In this document: piece after piece, positions 44,728 to 54,021 of the stretch
Position numbering within the stretch: position 1 is the stretch's first letter
Layout of the letters: the number at the start of each line of letters is the position of its first letter
Assembly (NCBI GenBank): GCA_937989585.1
Contig: CALKRW010000048.1
Coordinates: 1-64,000, forward strand
Length of the DNA: 64,000 bases
Origin: an uncultured Porphyromonadaceae bacterium
Lineage (GTDB): Bacteria; Bacteroidota; Bacteroidia; Bacteroidales; Muribaculaceae
Direction: 5' to 3'
Notes under the pieces: model-generated
What the model was told of the DNA's origin: nothing
The model's database searches: none
Seen by the model: the letters and a program-made list of their open reading frames with translations, nothing else
Made by a program: the position numbers and the translations under genes

Positions 44728-46239
44728 ATGCTACGCAAAATACGTATCACTCTTGCTGCCATATTCTTTATCTCCGTCACATTGCTTTTTCTTGATTTCA
44801 CCGGGCTGGCCCATGCCTGGCTTGGCTGGACTGCCAGAATTCAGTTTCTGCCGGCAGTGCTTGCCCTGAATGTGGGAGTAATTATTTTACTGGTGGCACT
44901 GACTCTGTTGTTTGGCAGGGTATACTGTTCGGTCATCTGTCCCTTAGGTGTCATGCAGGACATCATGTCGTGGTTTAACGGCAGACGCAAAAAGAAGAAA
45001 TATCGTTTCTCATATTCACCAGAAGTCAAATGGCTTCGTTACGGAGTCCTGGCTCTATTCATCGTCGCCCTTGTTGCCGGAATCGGCTCATTCGTTGCAC
45101 TTCTCGCACCATACAGTTCGTACGGGCGTATCGCAGCCAATCTGTTCGCTCCGCTTTATCGCTGGGGGAACAATCTGCTTGCCTATTTTGCCGAAAGGGC
45201 TGACAGTTATGCTTTCTACGAGGTGGATGTCTGGATGAAGAGTCTTCCAGTATTCATAATCGCTGTAGTCTCGTTCATTGCGCTCTTCATTCTGGCTTGG
45301 CGTAACGGCAGGACCTATTGCAACACACTCTGTCCGGTCGGAACCGTACTTGGTTTCTTATCACGATTCTCATTGTTCCGTATTACAATCGACCAAAGCA
45401 AATGCGTTGACTGCGGACTCTGCTCACGCCGATGCAAGGCCGCATGCATCAACGGAAAAGAACACAAAGTTGACTATAGTCGCTGTGTAGCCTGCATGGA
45501 CTGTATAGACACATGTACTCACGGAGCGATCAAATTCACACTCAGAACCAAACAGAATGAGACCAAGGCAGTTAAAGTAACAACGAATAATAAAGAGAAA
45601 GATAAGGTGAACGGCGCACGGCGCAGTTTCCTGATGTCTTCGATGTTTGTCGCCACGACTGCCGCAATCAAGGCCCAGGAAAAGAAAGTGGACGGAGGAC
45701 TGGCTGTAATCGAGGACAAAGAAGTCCCTGACCGCGCCATACCAATCGTTCCCCCCGGCGCGGTTAGCGCACGTCATTTCGCCCAGCACTGCACGGGATG
45801 TCAACTATGCGTATCATCCTGTCCTAACAATGTACTCAGACCGTCTTCAGGACTGCTAACACTGATGCAGCCCGAGATGTCATACGAAATCGGCTACTGC
45901 CGTCCGGAATGTACACGCTGCTCGCACGTCTGCCCTACCGGTGCAATCAAGCCCATCACTGCCGAGGAAAAGTCATCCATAAGCATAGGTTATGCAGTCT
46001 GGATAAAAAAGAACTGCCTCCCTGCGACTGCAGGTATACCATGCGGCAATTGTGCGCGCCATTGTCCCTCCGGAGCAATCCTTATGGTGCCCATAGACAG
46101 CAAGAATCCCGAATCAGTAAAGATACCTGTTGTCAATACCGAACGCTGTATCGGCTGCGGCGCATGTGAGAATGTCTGCCCGTCACGTCCATTCAGCGCA
46201 ATTTATGTCGAGGGCAAACCGGTTCACAGCATCATGTAA
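44728..46239 (+). CDS. Polyferredoxin membrane protein (NapH/NapG-like fusion)
   Basis: 503 residues. About five membrane helices in residues 8-190 carrying CP motifs (CSVICPLG at 67-74, CNTLCPVG at 198-205), as in NapH/CcoG-type quinol-side proteins. Two ferredoxin clusters follow (CVDCGLCSRRC and CVACMDCIDTC, 226-263). After a Lys-rich linker comes a Tat-like RRSFLM (299-304 region) with a hydrophobic stretch, then four more Cys clusters (CTGCQLCVSSC, CTRCSHVC, CGNCARHC, CIGCGACENVC). It looks like a NapH-type and a NapG-type protein joined. Likely moves electrons from quinol to a periplasmic partner, perhaps the adjacent reductase. Confidence 0.85.
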   Translation: MLRKIRITLAAIFFISVTLLFLDFTGLAHAWLGWTARIQFLPAVLALNVGVIILLVALTLLFGRVYCSVICPLGVMQDIMSWFNGRRKKKKYRFSYSPEVKWLRYGVLALFIVALVAGIGSFVALLAPYSSYGRIAANLFAPLYRWGNNLLAYFAERADSYAFYEVDVWMKSLPVFIIAVVSFIALFILAWRNGRTYCNTLCPVGTVLGFLSRFSLFRITIDQSKCVDCGLCSRRCKAACINGKEHKVDYSRCVACMDCIDTCTHGAIKFTLRTKQNETKAVKVTTNNKEKDKVNGARRSFLMSSMFVATTAAIKAQEKKVDGGLAVIEDKEVPDRAIPIVPPGAVSARHFAQHCTGCQLCVSSCPNNVLRPSSGLLTLMQPEMSYEIGYCRPECTRCSHVCPTGAIKPITAEEKSSISIGYAVWIKKNCLPATAGIPCGNCARHCPSGAILMVPIDSKNPESVKIPVVNTERCIGCGACENVCPSRPFSAIYVEGKPVHSIM

Positions 46240-46260
46240 AATCTCAAAACGAAGAAAAAG

Positions 46261-47652
46261 GTGAAAAATCAAGATAAAAACATATTATCCCGCCGCGACT
46301 TCCTGAAAACCCTCGGAGCCGCAGGCGTAGCCTCTGCCGGCCTGAGCGCCTGCACCGGAAGCGAAAAGACCGCGAATTCTGAAATCCCGACGGACAAGAT
46401 GACCTACCGAACAAATCCGAAAACCGGCGAGAAAGTATCGCTGCTCGGTTACGGCATGATGCGGCTTCCCTCGGTCGGCGGACACAGCGCGCGCGAAGGC
46501 GAGGAAGAAATAGACCAGGAAACGGTAAACGAACTTGTCGACTACGCACTCGCCCACGGCGTGAACTATTTCGATACATCACCCGCCTATTGCCGAGGCA
46601 AATCCGAGCAGTCGACAGGCATTGCCCTTAAGAGGCATCCGCGCGACAAATATTATATCGCGACCAAACTCTCCAATTTCGCACCCGAGACCTGGACGCG
46701 CGAGGCATCCATTGCCATGTACCAGAATTCGCTGAAGGAACTGCAGACAGACCATATAGATTACTATCTCCTTCACGGTGTCGGCATGGGCGAAGGCATG
46801 GAGGATTTCGAGAGCCGTTATATAAAGAACGGTGTACTTGACTATCTGCTGGAAGAACGCAAGGCTGGAAGAATACGCAATCTGGGCTTTTCGTATCACG
46901 GCGATGTAAAAGTTTTCGACTATCTTCTGTCAAAGAACGATGAATACAATTGGGACTTTGTCCAGATACAGTTGAACTATCTCGACTGGAAATATGCCAA
47001 GAAGATAAATCCCCGCAACACAGACGCCGAATATCTTTACGGCGAACTCAACAAGCGCAAGATTCCTGCCGTCATCATGGAGCCTCTTCTCGGTGGACGT
47101 CTGTCCAATGTTCCCGACAAGATCGTAGAACGCCTGAAGCAACGTGAGCCTGAAAGGAGTGTCGCATCATGGGCATTCCGCTTTGCAGGCAGTCTTCCGG
47201 ATGTCATGACTGTTCTCAGCGGCATGACCCGCATGGAGCACCTGCAGGACAACCTCCGCTCCTACTGTCCGCTGAAGCCATTGACAGATGATGAATTCAA
47301 GTTCCTGCAGGATACGGCGACAGAGATGATGAAATATGACACCATACCCTGCAACGACTGCAAGTACTGCATGCCTTGTCCTTTCGGCATTGATATTCCC
47401 GCGATACTTCTGCACTACAACAAATGCCTGAACGAGGGGAATGTCCCGGAGAGTTCACAGGATGAAAACTACCGGAAGGCACGCCGCGCATTTCTCATCG
47501 GATACGACCGTAGCGTTCCCAAGTTAAGGCAGGCCAACCACTGCATAGGTTGTGGAAGTTGCAGTCCCCACTGTCCACAGCGGATCGACATTCCCGGTGA
47601 GTTGCACAAGATAGACATGTACGTCGAAAGCCTAAAGCGAAACCGGGGGTGA
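46261..47652 (+). CDS. Tat-exported aldo/keto reductase with ferredoxin domain
   Basis: 463 residues beginning with GTG. Twin-arginine signal SRRDFLK (10-16) followed by a hydrophobic stretch ending in a lipobox (LSAC), so it is probably an exported lipoprotein. An aldo/keto reductase barrel follows (NYFDTSPAYCRGKSE with the catalytic Tyr; HIDYYLLHG; VIMEPLLGG). The C-terminal Cys clusters CNDCKYCMPCP and CIGCGSCSPHCP bind 4Fe-4S centres. 21 nt after the polyferredoxin gene, so the pair is probably a redox complex. The physiological substrate is unknown. Confidence 0.88.
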   Translation: MKNQDKNILSRRDFLKTLGAAGVASAGLSACTGSEKTANSEIPTDKMTYRTNPKTGEKVSLLGYGMMRLPSVGGHSAREGEEEIDQETVNELVDYALAHGVNYFDTSPAYCRGKSEQSTGIALKRHPRDKYYIATKLSNFAPETWTREASIAMYQNSLKELQTDHIDYYLLHGVGMGEGMEDFESRYIKNGVLDYLLEERKAGRIRNLGFSYHGDVKVFDYLLSKNDEYNWDFVQIQLNYLDWKYAKKINPRNTDAEYLYGELNKRKIPAVIMEPLLGGRLSNVPDKIVERLKQREPERSVASWAFRFAGSLPDVMTVLSGMTRMEHLQDNLRSYCPLKPLTDDEFKFLQDTATEMMKYDTIPCNDCKYCMPCPFGIDIPAILLHYNKCLNEGNVPESSQDENYRKARRAFLIGYDRSVPKLRQANHCIGCGSCSPHCPQRIDIPGELHKIDMYVESLKRNRG

Positions 47653-47850
47653 CCCGATCAGGCGACTCTGGCGGATTAAACAAATCCCCTCTTTTTTGGT
47701 TTTTGTATATAGATTTTCGGGGAATTCAACCTCGTCTCAAAATGAAATATACTAAACCAGAATACTATGAACATCGCGGATATCCATTCTCCTGCCGAAA
47801 TCAAAGGCAATAGTCAATCTTGCATTAGAAGCCTGAAAATAACCAAACAA

Positions 47851-47902
47851 AAAGACGATTGACAACCAACGAAATTTCAGGATGGTTGTCAATCGTCTTT
47901 TT
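47851..47902. terminator. Bidirectional terminator between convergent genes
   Basis: AAAGACGATTGACAACC pairs perfectly with GGTTGTCAATCGTCTTT around a 16-nt loop. It serves the reductase (+) and pullulanase (-) transcripts. Confidence 0.8.
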
Positions 47903-47925
47903 ATGTATTTTTCTTCGGCTATGTG

Positions 47926-49944
47926 TTATTCGCGGGCGAGAATAAGAGCGGAAGTAGGTTCAACCATAATCTTACCGCCTTTTGAGGTACCGATGCCCTC
48001 GGATTTGATTTTACCGTCCCGGGCAATTACTGTCCAGTTGCCGCGAGGAATCTTAACCTCAATTGGTTCGGCGTTGCCATTGAACACGAGTTTGATTTCG
48101 TTCCATTTGTCGCCGTTCGCATGGTTCGTGATGGAATAGGAAATCACATTGTTGCGTTTCTCCTTGTCGAAAACAATATTGCGGGCAATTTCCTCGGCTG
48201 TGGTCATACGGAAAGCGGGATGAGCCTTGCGGAGTGCTATGAGTTCCTTGTAATACTCAAACTGGTCATGGTTGGCATCCTTAAGATTCCAGTCGATGGC
48301 ATTGATCGAGTCGGGTGACTTGTATGAGTTATGTACACCTTTCTTGTCACGGAAGACTTCTTCACCGGCGAACATGAAAGGAGTGCCCTGCGAAGTGAAG
48401 ACAATGGTCTGGGCAAGACGTGCGGCACGCTGACGTTCAGCCTCCGTGCTGCCGGGCATGGATTTGGCAAGTTTGTCAGTAAGGGTCAGATCATCGTGGC
48501 ATGAGACATAGTTGATGATTTCTGAAGGAGATTTGGCATATGCGAACTTCGAGTTGTTGCCTTTCGAGTAATCAACCTGAGGATGGGCAGTTGCTGCAAC
48601 GATACCGATTTTCACAGTCTCCTCATTTCCGGGCTTACCGGTAGCGAATCCGCGGTCTTCGGCATTCGAATAGTGGCCCTTGATGGCATCGCGGATATCG
48701 TCTGAGAAAACAGCGATGCCGTCCATCTTAGCGACATTCTCCTTGAGAGCGCGCTTTTCTACGGGGAGTGGTGAATCGCCGGCTGTCCAACCTTCACCAT
48801 AAATAATAATATTGGGATTGATTTCGTGTAGCGCTTTCGAAACCTCATTCATAGTCTCGATGTCATGTATGGCCATAAGGTCGAAACGGAAACCGTCTAT
48901 GTGATATTCCTTAGCCCAATACTTAACGGAGTTAACAATGAAATCGCGCATCTGCTGACGCTCGGAGGCTGTTTCATTTCCACAACCAGAGGCGTCGCTG
49001 TAGGATCCATCGGCACGGTGACGATAGTAATAACCGGGAGCAGTCAGAGAAAAATTGCTGTCATCGTTGGATGCCGTGTGGTTGTAAACGACATCCATAA
49101 CGACACCGAGGCCGTTGTCATGCATGGTCTTGACCATCTGCTTCATCTCGCGTACACGAGCGCTCGGGTCGGAAGGATTGGTGGAATATGAACCCTCGGG
49201 GGCATTGTAGTTCAGAGGGTCGTAACCCCAGTTGTAGCCATTGGAAGGAAGATTTGCCTCATCTACCGAGTTATAGTCGAAAGAAGGAAGGATGTGAACG
49301 TGTGTAACGCCAAGTTCTTTCAGATGGTCGATACCGGTAGATTTGCCTGAGGGATTGGTAGTCATAGGTTCCGTCAATGCCAGGAATTTTCCCTTGTTGA
49401 CGATTCCGCTCGAAGGATGGATTGAGAAGTCTCGGTGATGCATCTCATAAAGAACAGCGTCAGTCGGCGACTTGAGTGCCGGACCTTTGTCTGTATCCCA
49501 TCCCTCGGGATTGAGCGAGGCAAAGTCGATGATTGCGGCACGATGTCCGTTTGTTCCTACTGCCTTAGCCCAAACACCCGGTGTCTCGGCAAGCCATTTG
49601 TCACCCTGTCTGACGCGGAAGGTGTAGAACTTGCCGGTAAGATTTCTGGGTACAGAAACACGCCATACTCCATGATCAGACAGTTTCATGTCAAGCGAGT
49701 CAACTGCGGGAGTATTACGGTCTGTATCATAAAGGAACAGTTTAACAGCCTGAGCCCTGGGAGACCAAAGAGAGAAATGCGTACCGTTGTTATCAACTTT
49801 CAGTTCTAGATCATCTCCGTTATATGAGGGATATGTCAGATAGACATCGTCAGGCGATGTCGGTTGTAATGCCAGAGCGTTCGAAAAGCATGCGCCTGTC
49901 AGTAGAGCAGAGGCAATAGCGTAGTGCTTCAATGTTTTATGCAT
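47926..49944 (-). CDS. pulA: Type I pullulanase (GH13)
   Basis: Cuts alpha-1,6 bonds in pullulan, starch or glycogen. 672 residues: an exported start (possible LTGAC lipobox at about 15-19), a CBM48-like sandwich (about 50-125), then the GH13 barrel with YNWGYDP (237-243, the type I pullulanase signature), VVYNHT, nucleophile D355 (GFRFDLMAIHD), acid/base E384 (IIYGEGW) and the second Asp of VSCHDD (484-485). A C-terminal beta domain follows. Full length. No sus-type genes adjacent. Confidence 0.9.
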   Translation of the reverse strand: MHKTLKHYAIASALLTGACFSNALALQPTSPDDVYLTYPSYNGDDLELKVDNNGTHFSLWSPRAQAVKLFLYDTDRNTPAVDSLDMKLSDHGVWRVSVPRNLTGKFYTFRVRQGDKWLAETPGVWAKAVGTNGHRAAIIDFASLNPEGWDTDKGPALKSPTDAVLYEMHHRDFSIHPSSGIVNKGKFLALTEPMTTNPSGKSTGIDHLKELGVTHVHILPSFDYNSVDEANLPSNGYNWGYDPLNYNAPEGSYSTNPSDPSARVREMKQMVKTMHDNGLGVVMDVVYNHTASNDDSNFSLTAPGYYYRHRADGSYSDASGCGNETASERQQMRDFIVNSVKYWAKEYHIDGFRFDLMAIHDIETMNEVSKALHEINPNIIIYGEGWTAGDSPLPVEKRALKENVAKMDGIAVFSDDIRDAIKGHYSNAEDRGFATGKPGNEETVKIGIVAATAHPQVDYSKGNNSKFAYAKSPSEIINYVSCHDDLTLTDKLAKSMPGSTEAERQRAARLAQTIVFTSQGTPFMFAGEEVFRDKKGVHNSYKSPDSINAIDWNLKDANHDQFEYYKELIALRKAHPAFRMTTAEEIARNIVFDKEKRNNVISYSITNHANGDKWNEIKLVFNGNAEPIEVKIPRGNWTVIARDGKIKSEGIGTSKGGKIMVEPTSALILARE

Positions 49945-50077
49945 CTAAAAATTAGTTATGGAATTTAAGTTGTTATATCCGTGAACACACGGAAAAGAAG
50001 TATGATATATTGGAATCACAATTGGCGTAACCTGATGAGGAGAAAGTGACAGTCACAAAGTTCCCCCTGGGATAATA

Positions 50078-50407
50078 TCAACGAAGAACGACTCTTTTTG
50101 TAACATTGCCACATTTGACAATGTAGTAACCGGCCGGAAGTTCAATCGATGTTGTCCCAGTATTTGCAGTTATGTTTTTTACAACCTGTCCTGTAAGAGC
50201 ATATATAATTACATGACATGACTGCTGTCCGGAATTTGCTATCAATACATGCGATCCGGATACACTGATAGAAATCTCTGTCGCGAAATCATTCTGTGCA
50301 ATCGCAGCCGGTTCCGGAGAAGCAGATGCTCCCGCCGATACTACAGGGGGGGGAAGCATCACAAAAGCAACGCTGAGAGGCAGAATATATTTACGTAATG
50401 ATTTCAT
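50078..50407 (-). CDS. Small exported protein with a sorting-domain-like C-terminus
   Basis: 109 residues: a signal peptide (to about 25) followed by one 80-residue beta-sandwich resembling a type IX secretion C-terminal sorting domain (VIIYALTGQVVKNI, IELPAGYYIVKCGNVTKRVVLR). There is almost nothing between signal and domain, so the domain may be the whole mature protein. An 8-C run (G8 on the plus strand, 50346-50353) encodes PPP in the signal peptide and could slip. Confidence 0.7.
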   Translation of the reverse strand: MKSLRKYILPLSVAFVMLPPPVVSAGASASPEPAAIAQNDFATEISISVSGSHVLIANSGQQSCHVIIYALTGQVVKNITANTGTTSIELPAGYYIVKCGNVTKRVVLR

Positions 50408-50574
50408 AATCAGCGATTACAATTAAATAACAGGAATTGTATCGAAAAATGGTTTGTCAGGTATCTGATATTTATGTTATTCTCTATGCAAAATTAATAA
50501 ATATAAGATTAAAAATCAAGACTTGTGGACTTTTTCTTTTTGTTATTTAGAAAAATTATAATCAAGACGCCTTT

Positions 50575-52113
50575 TCAAAAATAATTGTTAATTGATTCTT
50601 CCTGAGGCTCAAGAACCTGATTTTGAGCATTACCAAGATCAACATTATCTTCTCCTGACTTTTCGTCCTTATCATTTCCTTTTTGGTTCCTGTCATTCAA
50701 TGCTTTTGTAAGCCACTTTTTGCGTGCGAAAACATAAAGGAAAGCAAGCCCCCTGACACATAATTCCAGACACATTGCAAGCCAGACCCCGAACAATCCC
50801 AACGATGGAGCCATGATTGCCGAAAGCGTAAGACGCACGCACCAGATCGAACTGAAGTTGATTGTTGCCGGTACAAGCGTATAACCGGCACCGATAAATA
50901 TGCCGTAACCGACGATAGCGGCACCGAACATCGGCTCGGCCCAGGCCTCTGTACGCAAGGCCATTGTGCCGAGTTCGCGTATCTCTGTCACCGGCGAAAA
51001 GAGCCCCATCATTTCCGGTGCCATAAACCACATCACGATTCCAAGAACTCCCATCACAACTATTCCGCTCCACAATGCAATACGCCCGAAACTTATGGTG
51101 AGATCCTTCCTGCCGGCACCGAGACTCTGGCCAACTAATGTCGTCGAAGCATCGGACAGTCCGTAACCAGGCATATAGCAAAGTCCCTCCGCCGTCACCG
51201 CAAAAGCATTGGCGGCAAGTGCGGCATTTCCCAATGGCGCGACTATCGCGGTAATGCATATCTGTGCTCCGCACATCACCACTCGCTCCAATGCCACGGG
51301 CCAGCCAATCTTGACTGCGCTCCGCAGAACATTCTCACCGGGAATATGCCGCGAGCGCGTCTCCCGGGAATACGGGTGTTGCAGACGTTTGGATCTATAT
51401 AAAAGGAATAGCCATATCCATGTGCCTGCACAAAGGACAGCGAAGAAAGACCCTAATGCTGCCCCGGCCACGCCAAGCCCTGCACCCGGCACAATCATGG
51501 AAATACCACCTAATGAAATTTCGCGGGTCTCGAAAATAAGTAAGAAGTTGAATACGACATCCAACAGGCAAAGCAGGACATTCGCCACACCCGGGACAAG
51601 CATATTTCCGCTGCACCGCAGCAGTGAAGTGCCAAGGAAGGTCATAAACAGAGCGGGAAGTGTTGCCGAGAATATCATGAAATAGTCCGAGGCCTGAACA
51701 CAGACCTCTCCGCTTCCCCCGAGCCAATGGGGCAAAGCGCCCGAGATAGCCACGCCTATGAGTCCAACCAGGACGCTTATCAGGAAGACCATTGCCACAC
51801 TGCGTCTCAGCACCATGCGTGCCCCATAGTCATCTCCGGCCCCTACCCTATGCGCGACCTGTACAGCGAAACCAGTCACAGAGGCTCCGCCTATGCCCCA
51901 GAGGAGCCAGGTCGAGGTCGCAACAAGACCTATGGCAGCCGATGACACCTCTCCCAGACTGCCCACCATAGACGCGTCGATATACTCCATAACTATCGTC
52001 GACATCTGTGCAAGCATGGCCGGCCAACTCAACGCCGCCAGCATCTTCAGTTTGGGACCGAGCCCATTCATGCTGTCTGTCTTCAGCCTGTCTGCCAAAT
52101 CTATCGTTGCCAT
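50575..52113 (-). CDS. MATE-family multidrug/Na+ antiporter
   Basis: 512 residues with about 12 membrane helices in two homologous halves; typical MATE features are LSWPAMLAQMSTIVMEYIDASMVGSLG at the start and GYGLSDASTTLVGQSLGAG in the second half. ATG 52113 (MATIDLADRL) is preferred because the longer frame to 52209 would cover the divergent promoter. A charged tail of about 40 residues (NDRNQKGNDKDEKSGED...) follows the last helix. Substrate unknown. Confidence 0.88.
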   Translation of the reverse strand: MATIDLADRLKTDSMNGLGPKLKMLAALSWPAMLAQMSTIVMEYIDASMVGSLGEVSSAAIGLVATSTWLLWGIGGASVTGFAVQVAHRVGAGDDYGARMVLRRSVAMVFLISVLVGLIGVAISGALPHWLGGSGEVCVQASDYFMIFSATLPALFMTFLGTSLLRCSGNMLVPGVANVLLCLLDVVFNFLLIFETREISLGGISMIVPGAGLGVAGAALGSFFAVLCAGTWIWLFLLYRSKRLQHPYSRETRSRHIPGENVLRSAVKIGWPVALERVVMCGAQICITAIVAPLGNAALAANAFAVTAEGLCYMPGYGLSDASTTLVGQSLGAGRKDLTISFGRIALWSGIVVMGVLGIVMWFMAPEMMGLFSPVTEIRELGTMALRTEAWAEPMFGAAIVGYGIFIGAGYTLVPATINFSSIWCVRLTLSAIMAPSLGLFGVWLAMCLELCVRGLAFLYVFARKKWLTKALNDRNQKGNDKDEKSGEDNVDLGNAQNQVLEPQEESINNYF

Positions 52114-52167
52114 AGAAGTCAGTATTATTCCAAAGGGTATATACTTTAGCCGATAAGGCGTATTCGT

Positions 52168-52199
52168 CTTGCAAAAGTAAAAAATAATTTTTAATTTTG
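52168..52199 (+). promoter_or_regulatory. Promoter of thrC, overlapping a divergent -7 element
   Basis: CTTG (52168-52171), 20-nt spacer, TAATTTTG (52192-52199), 28 nt before the thrC ATG. On the minus strand TACTTTTG (52179-52172), inside the same spacer, is the likely -7 element of the MATE gene, so the two promoters overlap. Confidence 0.6.
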
Positions 52200-52227
52200 C
52201 ATATGACAATATGATTCAGGCTAAGCC

Positions 52228-53538
52228 ATGAAATATATAAGCACCCACGGTAACTCTCCCGCTGTTTCTCTATACGAAGCAATCCTGCACAGTTCTGCTC
52301 CCGATGGAGGCGTGTACATACCCGAAACGCTTCCGCTACTTCCCGAAGCATTCTTCAACAATGTCATCGAGATGTCGCCGGCCGAAATCGCCTATGTTCT
52401 TGCAGACAGACTTTTCGGCGACATACTTGATTCAAGCACCCTGAAGACCATAGTCGACTCGTCGATCAACTTTCCGATCATAACGAAAAACATTGCCCCC
52501 GACATCCATGTCCTTGAACTTTTTCACGGTCCCACTTTGGCCTTCAAGGATTTCGGTGCTGCATTCATGGCCCGTTTTATCGAACATTCGCCGTCGCTTG
52601 CACCGGGACGAAAACTTGACATCATCGTATCGACAAGCGGGAACACCGGCAGCGCCATTGCGAATGCCTTCGCCGGTATCAGCCGGGCGGAAGTATTCAT
52701 CCTTTTCCCGCCCAATTCATGCAACCGCTCTCTCGAGCGGCAGTTTACTACCCTTGGAGGCAATATACATCCTATCGAAGTACAAGGTACAATCGATGAT
52801 TGCTACCGACTTGCCCGTCAGGCACTAAGTGACAAGTCGCTTAACACAAGCCGTGAAATAGTAAGCGCTAATTCCACGAACATATTGCGACTTCTGCCCC
52901 AGACGTTTTATTATTTCATTGGAATGGCCCAACTTGCCGCCAAAGGCATTGACCCAAGGAATGTAGTAATATCGTTGCCTTGCGGTAATTTCGGTAATCT
53001 TTGCGGGGCAGTCATGGCTCAGCGCATGGGGTTGCCGATGAAACGTATCGTGGCATGCGAGAATGCGAACTGCACATTGGCCCATGCCTTCGAGACAGGA
53101 CGCTTCGAACGTCGTTCGTCCATTCCGACCCTTGCCTATGCAACCGACAAAGGACGTCCGTCAAACCATGAACGCCTAATGAGGATTTTCAACAATGACA
53201 CGGATGCCATGCGCCGTCTGATTGTTCCACACGTCGCTGATGACCGCACAATCATAGATACCGTCAACTCATGTCTCGAAGAGAATAGATATCTTCTCGA
53301 CCCGCATTCGGCAATGGCTTACGATGGCATACGAAAAAATCTGTCTAAAGGTGAGACAGGTCTTGTCATCTGTACTGCTCATCCTGCGAAATCTGTCGCT
53401 ACCATGGCAGCCATTACGGGACGCGCACTCGATCTTCCATTACAGTTGAACGCCTTCATGGGCGGTCGCGACCATCGTGTCCGGATTGCGCCAGACTACA
53501 AGGAATTCAAATCGCTTTTAAAAGCAATACGTAAATAG
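52228..53538 (+). CDS. thrC: Threonine synthase
   Basis: Converts O-phosphohomoserine to threonine with PLP. 436 residues: N-terminal KYISTHGNSPAVSLYEAIL, PLP lysine K107 in HGPTLAFKDFGAAFM, the phosphate-binding STSGNTGSAIANAF, and a late VVISLPCGNFGNLCGA. Length and motifs match the fungal/E. coli-type enzyme. No threonine leader peptide is seen upstream. Confidence 0.95.
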   Translation: MKYISTHGNSPAVSLYEAILHSSAPDGGVYIPETLPLLPEAFFNNVIEMSPAEIAYVLADRLFGDILDSSTLKTIVDSSINFPIITKNIAPDIHVLELFHGPTLAFKDFGAAFMARFIEHSPSLAPGRKLDIIVSTSGNTGSAIANAFAGISRAEVFILFPPNSCNRSLERQFTTLGGNIHPIEVQGTIDDCYRLARQALSDKSLNTSREIVSANSTNILRLLPQTFYYFIGMAQLAAKGIDPRNVVISLPCGNFGNLCGAVMAQRMGLPMKRIVACENANCTLAHAFETGRFERRSSIPTLAYATDKGRPSNHERLMRIFNNDTDAMRRLIVPHVADDRTIIDTVNSCLEENRYLLDPHSAMAYDGIRKNLSKGETGLVICTAHPAKSVATMAAITGRALDLPLQLNAFMGGRDHRVRIAPDYKEFKSLLKAIRK

Positions 53539-53573
53539 ACTGACAACATATTAACCCCTCAAATATTTATACA

Positions 53574-53933
53574 ATGACCAATAAACGCCAACTTAAGAAA
53601 TACTTCCGCTATGTATGCGGTGACCTCGCGGCCGAAATTATCGTCACCCGTGATCTTTTTGGTGGATTTGATGACGAAGCCGTCAGCAAACTTATTATCG
53701 AGATTGCCGACCTACAGCAGGGTTCCCTTTCCCGCGTCAACTTCTCATTCGACAAATCGCCCAAGGATTTTGCCACGAAGGCTGAATACAACAAAGCCCT
53801 CAAGGCCTATCATCATACAGCCTACGACAAACTTCTTGTCGAATTCGACAATGCGGTAGAGGCCATCGTTAAAAAGATGAATGAAATCACGCCACAGGAA
53901 GTACGTGACGCATTCAAGGATCCTGCAAAATAA
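53574..53933 (+). CDS. Conserved small protein of unknown function
   Basis: A 119-residue, mostly helical cytosolic protein (LKKYFRYVCGDLAAEIIVTRDL; DEAVSKLIIEIADLQQGSLSRVNFSFD; a C-terminal EIAVEAIVKKMNEI-type helix). I have no domain name for it. 35 nt after thrC and before a terminator, so probably cotranscribed with it. Confidence 0.75.
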   Translation: MTNKRQLKKYFRYVCGDLAAEIIVTRDLFGGFDDEAVSKLIIEIADLQQGSLSRVNFSFDKSPKDFATKAEYNKALKAYHHTAYDKLLVEFDNAVEAIVKKMNEITPQEVRDAFKDPAK

Positions 53934-53950
53934 GATAATTACATACCCGA

Positions 53951-53994
53951 TTCGAAGACGGCTCTTTCCCTTGGAACCGTCTTCGAAATTTTAA
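53951..53994 (+). terminator. Terminator after thrC and the 119-residue gene
   Basis: TTCGAAGACGG pairs perfectly with CCGTCTTCGAA (53977-53987), followed by ATTTTAATT. Confidence 0.7.
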
Positions 53995-54021
53995 TTCAGT
54001 CTTATCTTCCCACCTGAAGAA

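Noticed and set aside
47767..47862. 31-residue ORF (MNIADIHSPAEIKG...) between the reductase and pullulanase
   Set aside because: Its last codons form one arm of the bidirectional terminator, and the resemblance of SPAEIK to synthase N-termini is too short to support a gene or relic.
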